Source: Pseudomonas synxantha BG33R | Lineage (GTDB): Bacteria; Pseudomonadota; Gammaproteobacteria; Pseudomonadales; Pseudomonadaceae | DNA length: 64,000 nt | Assembly (NCBI RefSeq): GCF_000263715.2 | Contig: NZ_CM001514.1 | Location: 5,394,498-5,458,497, forward strand | Reading direction: 5' to 3' | Program-made: the position numbers and the translations under genes | Shown: positions 37,724-47,674 of the stretch, piece by piece | How positions within the stretch are numbered: position 1 is the stretch's first letter | How the letters are laid out: each line of letters opens with the position of its first letter | Notes under the pieces: model-generated | What the model was told of the DNA's origin: nothing | What the model saw: only the letters and a program-made list of their open reading frames with translations | Database searches by the model: none

Positions 37724-39163
37724 TCAATTCCCCTTGTGCTGGATGTGGTCGTGGTCGTTATCGCTGCCATCGTCGGCGGCAGACAACGGACGCGCCGGGG
37801 TGCGTTTCTGACCAGGGCCACCATGGGCCGGTTCGGTACTGTCGTGAGTCACAGGGCCCTTGCGCACCAGGCGCATCATGTAACCCAGGCCTGCGCCGAA
37901 CAGCGCGAAGTACACCACCACGAACAACACCAAGGTAATGGTCATCTGCGCCAGGCTATGCCCGGACGAGGCATCTGCGGTGCGCATCAGCCCGTAGACC
38001 ACCCAAGGCTGGCGGCCGATTTCAGTGGTGAACCAGCCAGCAAGAATCGCAATCAGCCCGGACGGGCCCATCCACAGCGCCAGGTACAGGAACGGTTTGG
38101 AGGTGTACATCTTGTCGCCACGGCGCAGCCACAGGCTGAACAGACCGGTGAAGATCATCAGGAAACCCAGGCCAACCATGACCCGGAACGACCAGAACAC
38201 GATGGTCGAGTTGGGGCGGTCCTCAGGGGGGAACTCCTTGAGGGCCGGCACCTGCTTGTCCAGGGAGTGGGTCAGGATCAGGCTGCCCAGGTACGGAATC
38301 TCGACCGCGTATTTGGTCTTCTCGGCTTTCATGTCCGGCCAGCCAAACAGAATCAGCGGCGTCGGCTCGTTGCCGATGTTTTCCCAGTGGCCTTCAATCG
38401 CGGCGATTTTTGCCGGTTGATGCTTGAGGGTATTAAGGCCATGGAAGTCACCGATCACCGCCTGGATGGGCGCAACGATCAGCGCCATCCACATCGCCAT
38501 GGAGAGCATTTTGCGGATCGCCGGGTTGTCCTTGCCGCGCAGCAAATGCCAGGCCGCCGACGAGCCGACGAAGAATGCCGTGGCAACAAATGCAGCCGTG
38601 GCCATATGCATCAGGCGATAGGGGAACGAAGGGTTGAAGATCACCGCCAGCCAATCGGTGGGAATCACCCGGCCATCAATGATTTCAAAGCCCTGTGGCG
38701 TTTGCATCCAGCTGTTGGAGGCGAGAATCCAGAACGTGGAGATCAACGTCCCCACGGCCACCATCACCGTGGAGAAAAAGTGCAGCTTGCGCCCCACCTT
38801 GTTCCAGCCGAACAGCATCACACCAAGGAAACCGGCCTCAAGGAAGAAGGCCGTGAGCACTTCGTACGTCAGCAATGGCCCGGTGACAGCACCGGCGAAG
38901 TCCGAGAAACGGCTCCAGTTGGTGCCAAACTGATAGGCCATGACCAAGCCGGAGACCACACCCATGCCGAAGTTGACGGCAAAGATCTTCGACCAGAAAT
39001 GGTAGAGGTCACGGTAGGTATCGTTATGAGTCTTGAGCCACAAGCCCTCCAGCACCGCAAGGTAACTGGCCAGGCCGATGGTGATCGCCGGGAACAGGAT
39101 GTGAAACGAGATGGTGAACGCGAATTGAATTCGGGCGAGATCTAGCGCCTCCAAACCGAACAT
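37724..39163 (-). CDS. cioA: Cyanide-insensitive terminal oxidase subunit I
   Basis: This 479-residue subunit I of a bd-type quinol oxidase has heme ligands visible as His in SFHILFPAITIG, His in YRLMHMATAAF and Met in VGLGFLMIF, and the conserved GWFTTEIGRQPW. The quinol-binding Q loop is short, which marks the CioA/short-loop group rather than E. coli-type CydA. The enzyme reduces oxygen from ubiquinol without pumping protons and resists cyanide. The start at 39163 (MFGLEALDLARIQF) is the family start. A perfect Anr/Fnr box lies about 160 bases upstream. Confidence 0.95.
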   Translation of the reverse strand: MFGLEALDLARIQFAFTISFHILFPAITIGLASYLAVLEGLWLKTHNDTYRDLYHFWSKIFAVNFGMGVVSGLVMAYQFGTNWSRFSDFAGAVTGPLLTYEVLTAFFLEAGFLGVMLFGWNKVGRKLHFFSTVMVAVGTLISTFWILASNSWMQTPQGFEIIDGRVIPTDWLAVIFNPSFPYRLMHMATAAFVATAFFVGSSAAWHLLRGKDNPAIRKMLSMAMWMALIVAPIQAVIGDFHGLNTLKHQPAKIAAIEGHWENIGNEPTPLILFGWPDMKAEKTKYAVEIPYLGSLILTHSLDKQVPALKEFPPEDRPNSTIVFWSFRVMVGLGFLMIFTGLFSLWLRRGDKMYTSKPFLYLALWMGPSGLIAILAGWFTTEIGRQPWVVYGLMRTADASSGHSLAQMTITLVLFVVVYFALFGAGLGYMMRLVRKGPVTHDSTEPAHGGPGQKRTPARPLSAADDGSDNDHDHIQHKGN

Positions 39164-39321
39164 AAGTCTTCCTCTGTCAGGTAATACCGGCTGCTGGCTG
39201 GGAGCCTGCACCCACTGCCCCCACGGATATGGAGTGTGGCGAATTTCAATTCGTTTCTTTTTTTACCCATCTCGTGGGGATTCTGGCCTTGCGGCCGCCA
39301 GAGCAATTCCGGGGCAGGTTT

Positions 39322-39335
39322 TGATCTGGATCAAG
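39322..39335. promoter_or_regulatory. Anr/Fnr box between cioA and the MFS gene
   Basis: TTGATCTGGATCAA is a perfect Anr/Fnr site (TTGAT-N4-ATCAA). It lies 159 bases before cioA (minus) and 145 before the MFS gene (plus). In P. aeruginosa Anr is known to control cioAB, keeping it low when oxygen is scarce. The rest of the 316-base gap 39164-39479 shows no other clear element. Confidence 0.8.
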
Positions 39336-39479
39336 CATCGTTGAAAGAGTAGTCCCATTTTTGCTGTACGACTGTGTGGTCTTTTGCCGCGTGACAGCTT
39401 GCCTCAGTCCTGTTCTTGCAACTATTTGTTACAGCTTGATGCTAATCTCGCCATTCCCCCGCTGCCGACCTGATTCCCG

Positions 39480-40718
39480 ATGCCCAGTGAACCCGCGTTG
39501 CTGTTACGTCACCACCGCCCTTTCATCGCGTTCTGGCTGGCGCGGATCTTTACCGCCAGCGGCTTCCAGATGCTCACCGTGGCGATCGGCTGGAACCTCT
39601 ACCAACTAACCGGCAACGTGCTGGACCTGGGGCTGGTTGGCCTGGTGGAATTCGTACCGCGCGTGCTGTTCATGCTGCACACCGGGCATGTGGCCGATCG
39701 CTATGAGCGACGCAGGGTCGCCGCCATTTGCCAGACGTTACAGGCGCTGATTGCCTTGTCCCTGGCCATCGGCGGCCTGACCGGCAACGTGACCCGCGAG
39801 ATGATCTTTATCCTCGCCTTCCTGTTGGGCGCCGCGCGCTCATTTGAAATGCCCACCACCCAGGCACTGTTGCCAAGCATCGTGCCCAGCGCGTTGTTCC
39901 CACGGGCCGTGGCGGCATCGCAATCGGCCCAGCAACTGGCGACCATCGTCGCACCCGCCGTTGGCGGTTTGCTCTACGCGTTTGGTAGCGTGTGGGTGTA
40001 CGGCCCGACCGTGGCGCTGTACCTGATTGCCTGCGTGCTGACCTTGAACCTGCCCGCCCGCCAGACGCCGCTCAACAAAGCCAAGGCCACGATGGACTCG
40101 CTGCTGGCCGGCATCCGCTTTATCCGCAGCCGCCCGGACATCCTCGGCGCCATCTCCCTGGACCTGTTTGCCGTACTGCTGGGCGGCGCCACCGCGTTGC
40201 TGCCGGTGTTCGCCAAGGACATCCTGCTGACCGGCGCCTGGGGCCTGGGCCTGCTGCGTTCGGCACCGGCGGTGGGCGCCTTGCTGATGTCACTGTGGCT
40301 GGCGCGGTTCTCGGTAGACCGCAAGGTAGGACGCGTGATGTTTACCGCCGTTGGCGTATTCGGCGTGGCGACCATTGCCTTCGGCCTTTCGACCTCGTTC
40401 TGGTTCTCCCTGGCGGTGCTGGTAGTGCTCGGCGCGGCGGACATGATCAGCATGGTGATCCGCGCGTCGTTCGTGCAACTGGAAACACCGGATGAGATGC
40501 GTGGGCGAGTCAGCGCGGTCAATGGCCTGTTTATCGGTGCATCCAATCAACTGGGCGAGTTCGAATCCGGGATAACCGCTCATTGGTTCGGCACCGTGCC
40601 GGCGGTGGTAATGGGCGGGATCGGCACGCTGGTGGTGACCGGGGTATGGATCAAGTTGTTCCCGACCCTCGCCAATCGCGATCGTATGCATGTGCCGGTG
40701 GAAGAAACCAAGCCATAA
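39480..40718 (+). CDS. MFS exporter, EntS-like
   Basis: An inner membrane transporter of 412 residues with about 12 helices, of the major facilitator superfamily. The first loop has GHVADRYERRR, the MFS motif A position; FLLGAARSFEMPTTQALLP and the helix 5 ATIVAPAVGGLLYA match the EntS/enterobactin-exporter-like group (MFS_3). The substrate is unknown and no siderophore genes are near. The start at 39480 has no clear ribosome binding site. It is divergent from cioA and followed by a REP palindrome. Confidence 0.82.
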   Translation: MPSEPALLLRHHRPFIAFWLARIFTASGFQMLTVAIGWNLYQLTGNVLDLGLVGLVEFVPRVLFMLHTGHVADRYERRRVAAICQTLQALIALSLAIGGLTGNVTREMIFILAFLLGAARSFEMPTTQALLPSIVPSALFPRAVAASQSAQQLATIVAPAVGGLLYAFGSVWVYGPTVALYLIACVLTLNLPARQTPLNKAKATMDSLLAGIRFIRSRPDILGAISLDLFAVLLGGATALLPVFAKDILLTGAWGLGLLRSAPAVGALLMSLWLARFSVDRKVGRVMFTAVGVFGVATIAFGLSTSFWFSLAVLVVLGAADMISMVIRASFVQLETPDEMRGRVSAVNGLFIGASNQLGEFESGITAHWFGTVPAVVMGGIGTLVVTGVWIKLFPTLANRDRMHVPVEETKP

Positions 40719-40735
40719 GCTTAAGCGTTGTACCC

Positions 40736-40825
40736 TGTGGGAGCCGGGCTTGCCCGCGATAACGGTGTATCAGGCAACTCTCTGGTGGCCGAGGCACCGC
40801 TATCGCAGGCAAGCCAGCTCCCACA
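40736..40825. repeat. REP-type palindrome after the MFS gene
   Basis: TGTGGGAGCCGGGCTTGCCC at the left and ATCGCAGGCAAGCCAGCTCC... at the right are imperfect complements, the left arm having diverged (GCCGGG for GCTGG). It lies between the convergent MFS and paoC-like genes. Confidence 0.8.
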
Positions 40826-40855
40826 GTTGGAGCTTCGGTGTTTGGAAGGCCGGTG

Positions 40856-43039
40856 CTAGAGCACTTTATCCAAGGTGATCGGAAACTCCCGCACCCGCTT
40901 GCCGGTGGCATGGTAAATCGCATTCGCCACCGCCGCCGCCACGCCGACAATGCCGATCTCCCCCACGCCCTTGGACCCTAGTGCATTGACCACATCGTCG
41001 TGTTCTTCGACAAACAGCACGTCAATCTCGCCAATATCGGCGTTCACCGGGATGTGGTACTCGGCCAGGCTGTGGTTCATGTAGCGCCCCAATGAGTGGT
41101 CGACCTGGGTCTCTTCATGCAGCGCCATGCCAATGCCCCACACCACGCCGCCAAGGATCTGGCTGCGGGCCATCTTCGGGTTGACCACGCGCCCGGCAGC
41201 AATCGCGCTGACCACACGGCTGACCTTGATGGTGCCCAGGTCTTCATCCACCCGCACTTCGACGAACACCGCCGAGTGCGTAGCGCTGGCATAACCCTCG
41301 CGCTTCTTGTCGGGCTCGCTGTCGACCTGTACCTGCAAGGCGTCTTCACCGCTGTCCTTGACCAGTTGCGCCAACGACACGCTCACGTCACCGCTGTGTA
41401 GCTGGCCGTCTTCAAACCGAACCGAATCGGCATCCTTGAATACCGGGTAAGTCTGCCGGGCGATCTCCAGCAATTTGGCATTCAGCGCTTCGCACGCTTG
41501 CTGTACAGCGGTGCCGACGGAAGACACGGTAAACGAACCGCCCTGCAACGGCGCCGTGGGCAATGACGAATCACCCAACAGAAAACTGATATCGGCCATC
41601 GCCACGCCACTGGCCTGAGAGGCAATCTGGGTCATCACCGTGTAGGTGCCCGTGCCAATGTCGGTGGTGGCACTGCTGACGGTGAGTTTGCCGCTGCTAT
41701 CGATGCGTGCCTTGGCGCTGGCCTTCATCTGCATGGCTTCCCACACCCCACCGGCCATGCCCCAGCCGATCAATTGGCGACCGTCGCGCATACTGCGCGG
41801 TTCCGGGTTGCGCTGGCTCCAGCCGAAGCGTTCGGCGCCTTCGCTGTAGCATTCGCGCAGGGCTTTGCTCGACCAGGGTTTGTCTTCGTTCTGGTTGCGC
41901 TCGGCGTAGTTGATCAGCCGCAGTTGCACCGGGTCGATGGCCAAGGCGCAGGCCAGTTCATCCATGGCACATTCCAGGCCGATCACGCCCAGCGCAGCAC
42001 CGGGGGCGCGCATGTCCAACGGAGTGAATACATCCAGCGGCACCAGCTTGTAGGTCAGTTGCACGTTGTCGCAGTGATAGAGCATGCCGCTCCACTCCAC
42101 CACGTGCTCGCTGAAATCCTCGAAGCGCGAGGTCTGGCCAATCGCGGTATGCCCCAGGGCCAGCAAGCGCCCATTGGCGGCGGCACCCATCTGCAAACGC
42201 TGCAAAGTGCGTGGGCGATAGCCGAAGGTGAACATCTGCTGGCGAGTCAGGGTCACGCGCACCGACCGCTTGAGCACCAGGGACGCCATCACTGCCAGTG
42301 GCAGTTGGTACTGCGGGCGCAGGCCCGAACCGAAGGCGCCACCGACAAAGGCAGCAAAGATGCGCACCTGGCTTTTATCCAGGCCGAACACTTTTTGCAC
42401 GTAGGCTTGGCAGTTCTGCGGCCCCTGGGTTTTGTCGTGGATATGCAACGTGCCGTCCGCCTGATACAGCACGGTGCTGGCATGGGGCTCCATGGGGTTG
42501 TGGTGTTCGATGGGGGTGCTGTAATGCAGATCGAGGCTGATCGCCGCACCGGCCCACTCGGCCTGAAAGTTGCCGCGTGGTTTGGGCGGTGTCTGCGGTG
42601 AAGGGTAGGCCCCTTCCTGCTGGGTGAGCAGGTCGGTTTCGAACGCTTCAGGCGCGTATTCGATGTGCACCAGTGAACCGGCGTGCCGGGCCAGTTCCAG
42701 GTTATCGGCGATCACCAGGGCCAGGGGCTGGCCGCTGTAAAGCACGCGGTCGTTGTACAGCGGGCGAAAGGGTGAGCCGTCGGCGGCATCATCATCCTGG
42801 AAGGCGTCGTCGTAACTGGCGATTCTGGGGCGATTGAGGTGATCAATGACCTCGACCACGCCGGGCAAGGCCAGGGCCTTGGAAGCATCGATCTTGATAA
42901 CGCGGCCTTTGGCGATGGTGCTGGAGACGACACTGCCATGCAGCAGGCCATCCTCAGGGAACTCACCGGCATAGCGCGCCTGGCCTGTGACCTTGAGCAG
43001 ACCGTCGACACGGTCCAGGGGTTTGCCGATGGCACTCAT
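40856..43039 (-). CDS. paoC: Molybdenum-binding subunit of a PaoABC-like aldehyde oxidoreductase
   Basis: A protein of 727 residues (E. coli PaoC 732), the large subunit of a xanthine dehydrogenase-family enzyme. The N-terminal Ald_Xan_dh_C domain is followed by the two-part molybdenum cofactor domain. Visible landmarks are VGGAFGSGLRPQ, APGAALGVIGLECAMDELA and the catalytic Glu in KGVGEIGI near the C-terminus. It should oxidise aldehydes to carboxylic acids. It is the third gene of a three-gene operon in the order A-B-C, with ATGA start-stop overlap to the FAD subunit. Confidence 0.88.
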   Translation of the reverse strand: MSAIGKPLDRVDGLLKVTGQARYAGEFPEDGLLHGSVVSSTIAKGRVIKIDASKALALPGVVEVIDHLNRPRIASYDDAFQDDDAADGSPFRPLYNDRVLYSGQPLALVIADNLELARHAGSLVHIEYAPEAFETDLLTQQEGAYPSPQTPPKPRGNFQAEWAGAAISLDLHYSTPIEHHNPMEPHASTVLYQADGTLHIHDKTQGPQNCQAYVQKVFGLDKSQVRIFAAFVGGAFGSGLRPQYQLPLAVMASLVLKRSVRVTLTRQQMFTFGYRPRTLQRLQMGAAANGRLLALGHTAIGQTSRFEDFSEHVVEWSGMLYHCDNVQLTYKLVPLDVFTPLDMRAPGAALGVIGLECAMDELACALAIDPVQLRLINYAERNQNEDKPWSSKALRECYSEGAERFGWSQRNPEPRSMRDGRQLIGWGMAGGVWEAMQMKASAKARIDSSGKLTVSSATTDIGTGTYTVMTQIASQASGVAMADISFLLGDSSLPTAPLQGGSFTVSSVGTAVQQACEALNAKLLEIARQTYPVFKDADSVRFEDGQLHSGDVSVSLAQLVKDSGEDALQVQVDSEPDKKREGYASATHSAVFVEVRVDEDLGTIKVSRVVSAIAAGRVVNPKMARSQILGGVVWGIGMALHEETQVDHSLGRYMNHSLAEYHIPVNADIGEIDVLFVEEHDDVVNALGSKGVGEIGIVGVAAAVANAIYHATGKRVREFPITLDKVL

Positions 43040-44025
43040 GGCTGTTCTCCTGCGACAGCGGCGTCGCTCAGGGCACGGATGATTGCGCGTCGTGCCAGTT
43101 TGATCTTGAAGCCGTTGTGCTCCAGCGGCTCGGCGTCTTGCAATAGGGCATCGGCAGCGTTGCTGAAGGTTTCGCGGCTGACGGTCTGACCGATCAATGC
43201 CGCTTCCACTGCGCGGTCGCGCCAGGGTTTGTGCGCCACGCCGCCGAGGGCCAGGCGCGCATCGATGATGGTGTCGCCGTCCAGTTCCAGCGCCGCAGCC
43301 ACCGACACCAAAGCAAAGGCATAGGACGCGCGGTCGCGGATTTTCAAGTAGTGGCTATGCCGGGCCAGATGGTCGGCAGGCAGTTCGATTGCGGTGATCA
43401 GCTCGTCATCGGCCAATTGGTTGTCGCGCTGCGGCGCATCGCCGGGCAGACGGTGGAAGTCGGCGAACTCGATGACGCGTGCACCCCCACGCCCTTCTAC
43501 ATGCACCCGTGCCTGGAGCGCCGCCAGGGCCACGCACATGTCCGAGGGATGCGTGGCCACGCACTGCTCACTGGCGCCAAGGATCGCATGGATGCGATTC
43601 AACCCCGTACGCGCCGGGCAGCCGCTACCGGGCTCGCGCTTGTTGCACGGCACCGTAGCGTCATAGAAGTAGTAGCAGCGGGTGCGCTGCAACAGGTTGC
43701 CACCGGTACTGGCCATGTTGCGCAATTGCGGCGAGGCCCCCGCCAGGATCGCTTGGGACAACAATGGGTAACGCTGTTCGATCAGCGGGTGCCAGGCCAG
43801 GTCGGCATTGCTCACCAGCGCGCCAATTCGCACGCCGCCGTCGGCGGTTTCTTCAACCTCGTGCAAGGGCAAACCGGTGATATCGATCAAGTGTTCCGGG
43901 CGGCTGATGTTTTCTTTCATCAAGTCGAGCAGGTTGGTGCCCCCGGCAATGAAGCGCGAGGCCGCGTTGCTTAGGTGCACCGCCTCTTGAACACCGGCAG
44001 GCTTGCTGTAGTGGAAGGGGTTCAT
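43036..44025 (-). CDS. paoB: FAD/4Fe-4S subunit of a PaoABC-like aldehyde oxidoreductase
   Basis: A protein of 329 residues of the CO-dehydrogenase flavoprotein family. FAD is bound by FIAGGTNLLDLMK and LRNMASTGGNLLQRTRC. The segment from this RC, with PCNKREPGSGCPA, carries Cys residues in the pattern of PaoB, which unlike most relatives holds an extra 4Fe-4S cluster. It passes electrons from the 2Fe-2S subunit to FAD. It overlaps the genes on both sides by four bases (ATGA), so translation of the three is coupled. Confidence 0.9.
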   Translation of the reverse strand: MNPFHYSKPAGVQEAVHLSNAASRFIAGGTNLLDLMKENISRPEHLIDITGLPLHEVEETADGGVRIGALVSNADLAWHPLIEQRYPLLSQAILAGASPQLRNMASTGGNLLQRTRCYYFYDATVPCNKREPGSGCPARTGLNRIHAILGASEQCVATHPSDMCVALAALQARVHVEGRGGARVIEFADFHRLPGDAPQRDNQLADDELITAIELPADHLARHSHYLKIRDRASYAFALVSVAAALELDGDTIIDARLALGGVAHKPWRDRAVEAALIGQTVSRETFSNAADALLQDAEPLEHNGFKIKLARRAIIRALSDAAVAGEQP

Positions 44026-44546
44026 TGTTCACCTCCCGAGCGGTGGCACGCCGGCAGCGCCTCTTCAATGGCGTCGCGGATATTGCTGTAGGCACCGCAG
44101 CGGCACAGGTTGCCGCTCATCAGTTCCTGGATCTGCGCACGGTCGTGGGCGCGACCTTCATTGGCCAGGCCCACGGCGGAACAGATCTGGCCGGGGGTGC
44201 AATAGCCGCACTGGAAGGCGTCGTGTTTGATGAAGGCTTGCTGCATGGGGTGCAACTGGTCGCCTTCGGCCAGCCCTTCGATGGTGGTCAACTCGGCGCC
44301 GTCGCACATCACGGCCAGGGTCAGGCAGGCATTTACGCGCTTGCCGTCACGCAATACGGTGCAGGCACCGCACTGGCCGTGGTCGCAGCCCTTTTTGCTG
44401 CCGACCAGGTCCAGCTGTTCGCGCAGCAGGTCGAGCAAGGTGGTCCAGGGCAGCACATCCAGTTGGCGCGGCTGGCCGTTGAGTGTCATGCGTATCGGGT
44501 GGCGGGCAAACGGCTGGGCCGCCGCGCCATTGGGGTTTGCGCTCAT
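44022..44546 (-). CDS. paoA: 2Fe-2S subunit of a PaoABC-like aldehyde oxidoreductase (no Tat leader)
   Basis: This 174-residue protein has two 2Fe-2S domains: the plant-type cluster Cys in KKGCDHGQCGACTVL and later a Cys in VNACLTL, then the second cluster in QCGYCTPGQI and LCRCGAYSNI. E. coli PaoA begins with a twin-arginine leader for periplasmic export; here the N-terminus (MSANPNGAAAQPFARHPIRM) has no twin arginine and no hydrophobic stretch, so this enzyme should stay in the cytoplasm. The start at 44546 has GAGGTG upstream. It is the first gene of the operon; no paoD-type chaperone follows. Confidence 0.9.
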   Translation of the reverse strand: MSANPNGAAAQPFARHPIRMTLNGQPRQLDVLPWTTLLDLLREQLDLVGSKKGCDHGQCGACTVLRDGKRVNACLTLAVMCDGAELTTIEGLAEGDQLHPMQQAFIKHDAFQCGYCTPGQICSAVGLANEGRAHDRAQIQELMSGNLCRCGAYSNIRDAIEEALPACHRSGGEQ

Positions 44547-44643
44547 AAACACCTCACGGGTTGAAGTACATCCGCGGCGTTCAGGAAAGTCGCCGTCTTA
44601 AGGGGTACGACTTCCCGGGATTTTGAGCGTTCAAGATGATTGA

Positions 44644-45090
44644 TCAGCGGATATTGAGCTGGGCTTTCAAGGTGTTTTGCGGGGGGTTGATCGAGGTATT
44701 GGTGAATTCGAACCAGCCCTGGGCCTGGACATTCAGATCGAACACATAGATGTAGCCCATCAAGGTGCCCACGCCATTGCACGCCTCACTGATGTTGCCC
44801 ACCTGGCACACCGCCGTGCGTTGCCCGTTCAACTCTGCGCCATTGAAGCGGCCCATCGGGCTGTTGCCCAGGCCGACTTCCATGACCGACACCTGGGTGG
44901 GCCCACGGTGTTCGCACATCTGGGTGGTGTTCACCCGTTCGGGGATGGTTTCGCTGCATTTTGCCGATTCCACCTTGAACACCCGCACCTCGCTCAACGC
45001 CGGTGCAGCCGCGCCCCACGCCGGTGCTGCGCCCAGCCACAGGCTGATACTGGCGATCAGAGCTAGACTCCACGCGTTGGCTTTTTTCAT
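44644..45090 (-). CDS. DUF4879-type secreted protein
   Basis: A protein of 148 residues with a Sec signal peptide (MKKANAWSLALIASISLWLGAAPAWG). The mature domain includes LSEVRVFKVESAKCSETIPE, TTQMCEHRGP and CQVGNISEACNG, with four Cys likely paired into disulfides. The pattern fits the DUF4879 (B. subtilis YolA-like) family as I recall it. Function is unknown. The start at 45090 is the one that gives a normal signal peptide. It is about 100 bases upstream of the paoABC operon on the same strand but nothing links their roles. Confidence 0.65.
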   Translation of the reverse strand: MKKANAWSLALIASISLWLGAAPAWGAAAPALSEVRVFKVESAKCSETIPERVNTTQMCEHRGPTQVSVMEVGLGNSPMGRFNGAELNGQRTAVCQVGNISEACNGVGTLMGYIYVFDLNVQAQGWFEFTNTSINPPQNTLKAQLNIR

Positions 45091-45278
45091 GCTGGCAATG
45101 ACCCGGTATTGAACGTCGGCGCAGTATGCCTCAAGGCCATGCGCCACACAGCCTCGGCTGCTGGTATGATGCGCCGCTTTTTCCGATCCTCTCTGAAACC
45201 ACAGGCGCTTGGCGCAATTTGTGCTTTGACTTAGAGGTCAACAAATAACGACGCACAATAGCGTCACAGGGAGCCGGC

Positions 45279-46574
45279 ATGCTGGAAAAGCTGTTTCAAC
45301 TCAAAGCCCACAACACCAATGTGCGCACCGAGATTCTTGCGGGGATCACCACCTTCCTGGCCATGGCCTACATCCTGTTCGTGAACCCGAGCATCCTCGG
45401 CGAAACCGGCATGGACAAAGGTGCGGTATTTGTCGCGACCTGCCTGGCGGCGGCCATCGGTTCCACCGTGATGGGCCTGATCGCCAACTACCCGATTGCG
45501 CTGGCGCCGGGCATGGGCCTCAACGCGTTCTTCACCTACACCGTGGTCTTGCACATGGGCCACACCTGGCAGGTGGCGCTGGGCGCGGTGTTCATTTCGG
45601 CGGTGCTGTTCTTCCTGCTGTCGATCTTCCGCATCCGCGAGTGGATCATCAACGCCATCCCACTGCCTCTGCGCTCGGCAATTGCTGCCGGTATCGGCCT
45701 GTTCCTGGCGCTGATTGCCCTGCATAACGCCGGGATCGTGGTCGCCAACCCGGCCACCCTGGTAGGCCTGGGCGACTTGAAACAACCGGCGCCAATCCTG
45801 GCGACGCTGGGTTTCGTCCTGATCGTCGCACTCGAAGCCCTGGCCGTACGCGGTGCGGTGCTGATCGGTATCCTGGCGGTGACCATCGCCTCCATCGTAT
45901 TGGGCTTCACACCCTTCATCGGTGTGACCTCGGTGCCACCTTCGCTGGCTCCGACGTTCCTGCAGCTGGATATCAAGGGCGCGCTGGATATCGGCCTGGT
46001 CAGCGTGATATTCGCCTTCCTGTTCGTCGACCTGTTCGATAACTCCGGCACCCTGATCGGCGTCGCCAAGCGTGCCGGCCTGATGGGCAAGGACGGTCAT
46101 ATGCCGAAAATGGGCCGTGCGCTGATCGCCGACAGCACCGCCGCCATGGCCGGCTCGCTGCTGGGTACTTCCACCACCACCAGCTACATCGAATCGGCCG
46201 CAGGCGTGAGCGCCGGTGGCCGCACCGGCTTGACCGCCATCGTGGTCGCGATCCTGTTCCTGCTGGCGCTGTTCTTCTCGCCGCTGGCCGCCAGCGTGCC
46301 CGCGTATGCCACCGCGCCAGCCCTGCTGTTTGTAGCGGTGCTGATGAGCCAGGGCCTGGCCGAAATCGACTGGGATGACATTACGGTTGCAGCGCCGGTG
46401 GTGATCACTGCCCTGGCGATGCCCTTCACTTACTCCATCGCCAACGGCATCGCCTTCGGTTTCATCGCCTGGACCGCCATCAAGCTGCTTTCGGGCCGCT
46501 ACCGTGAGCTGAACCCGGCACTGGTAATCCTGTCGATTCTGTTTGTGATCAAGCTGGGCTGGTTCAACGCATGA
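45279..46574 (+). CDS. NCS2-family purine permease (AdeP/GhxP type)
   Basis: A membrane transporter of 431 residues of the AzgA-like nucleobase:cation symporter-2 family. Typical segments are [32 protein letters not shown] and, near the middle, [24 protein letters not shown]; then [30 protein letters not shown], which holds the substrate and ion site. It imports adenine, guanine or hypoxanthine with protons. AGGGAG precedes the ATG. Two small dyads lie in the leader (45228-45241 and 45252-45267); no known riboswitch is recognised. trmA overlaps its end by four bases. Confidence 0.9.
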   Translation: MLEKLFQLKAHNTNVRTEILAGITTFLAMAYILFVNPSILGETGMDKGAVFVATCLAAAIGSTVMGLIANYPIALAPGMGLNAFFTYTVVLHMGHTWQVALGAVFISAVLFFLLSIFRIREWIINAIPLPLRSAIAAGIGLFLALIALHNAGIVVANPATLVGLGDLKQPAPILATLGFVLIVALEALAVRGAVLIGILAVTIASIVLGFTPFIGVTSVPPSLAPTFLQLDIKGALDIGLVSVIFAFLFVDLFDNSGTLIGVAKRAGLMGKDGHMPKMGRALIADSTAAMAGSLLGTSTTTSYIESAAGVSAGGRTGLTAIVVAILFLLALFFSPLAASVPAYATAPALLFVAVLMSQGLAEIDWDDITVAAPVVITALAMPFTYSIANGIAFGFIAWTAIKLLSGRYRELNPALVILSILFVIKLGWFNA

Positions 46575-47650
46575 CTTTTGACGCCGCAAGCTACACCGCT
46601 CAACTGCAAGACAAGGTCACGCGCTTGCGTGACCTGCTGGCACCCTTCGACGCGCCCGAGCCGCAGGTCTTCGATTCGCCCTTGCAGAACTTCCGCCTGC
46701 GCGCGGAGTTCCGCCTGTGGCGCGAAGGCGGTGATCGCCATTACGCAATGTTTTCCCAGGACGACAAGCGCACGCCGATCCTGATCGAAGCGTTTCCGAT
46801 TGCCAGCCAGCGCATCAACCAGTTGATGCCGCAACTCAAGGCCGCCTGGCAAGCCAGCGCCGCCCTGAGCCACAAGCTGTTTCAGGTGGAGTTCCTCACC
46901 ACCCTGGCCGGCGACGCGATGATCACCCTGTGCTATCACCGCCCGCTGGACGAGCATTGGCACACCGCCGCGAACAAGCTGGCGGCTGAGCTGAATGTGA
47001 GCATCATCGGCCGCTCCAAGGGCAAGCGCGATGTGATCGGCCAGGACTATGTGGTGGAGAAACTCGAGGTCGGTGGCCGCACCTTCAGCTACCGCCAGCC
47101 CGAAGGCGCCTTCACCCAACCCAACGGTACGGTGAACCAGAAGATGCTCAACTGGGCATACGAAGCCTTGGGCGATCGCCCCGACGATTTGCTGGAACTC
47201 TACTGCGGCAACGGCAACTTCACCCTGCCGCTGGCCACTCGCGTGCGTAACGTGCTGGCCACCGAGATCAGCAAGACCTCGGTGAACGCGGCCTTGAGCA
47301 ACCTCGATGAAAACGCGATCGGTAACGTCAAGTTGGTGCGCCTCTCCGCCGAGGAACTCACCGAGGCGCTCAATGAAGTGCGCCCATTCCGCCGCTTGCA
47401 CGGCATCGACCTGAAAAGCTACGAGTTTGGCAGCGTATTCGTCGACCCGCCCCGCGCCGGCATGGACCCGGACACCTGCGAACTGACCCGGCGTTTCGAC
47501 AATATCCTGTACATCTCCTGCAACCCGGAGACGTTGGCCGCCAACATCGCGCAACTGCATGACACGCACCGGATTACCCAATGTGCGATGTTCGACCAGT
47601 TCCCGTGGACGCACCATATGGAATCGGGTGTGTTGCTGACCCGCCGATAA
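46571..47650 (+). CDS. trmA: tRNA (uracil-5-)-methyltransferase TrmA
   Basis: A protein of 359 residues that makes m5U54 in the T-loop of tRNA. It has an N-terminal RNA-binding half and a SAM domain with [27 protein letters not shown], the catalytic Cys in [12 protein letters not shown], and the general base Glu in [10 protein letters not shown]. The ATG overlaps the permease stop (ATGA), so the two are translationally coupled. A repeat palindrome follows at 47675. Confidence 0.96.
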   Translation: MTFDAASYTAQLQDKVTRLRDLLAPFDAPEPQVFDSPLQNFRLRAEFRLWREGGDRHYAMFSQDDKRTPILIEAFPIASQRINQLMPQLKAAWQASAALSHKLFQVEFLTTLAGDAMITLCYHRPLDEHWHTAANKLAAELNVSIIGRSKGKRDVIGQDYVVEKLEVGGRTFSYRQPEGAFTQPNGTVNQKMLNWAYEALGDRPDDLLELYCGNGNFTLPLATRVRNVLATEISKTSVNAALSNLDENAIGNVKLVRLSAEELTEALNEVRPFRRLHGIDLKSYEFGSVFVDPPRAGMDPDTCELTRRFDNILYISCNPETLAANIAQLHDTHRITQCAMFDQFPWTHHMESGVLLTRR

Positions 47651-47674
47651 ATCCGCGGCATATACCGACCCACA

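Noticed and set aside
45228..45267. Possible purine riboswitch before the NCS2 permease
   Set aside because: Only two short dyads are visible; the conserved loops of the known purine riboswitch are absent.
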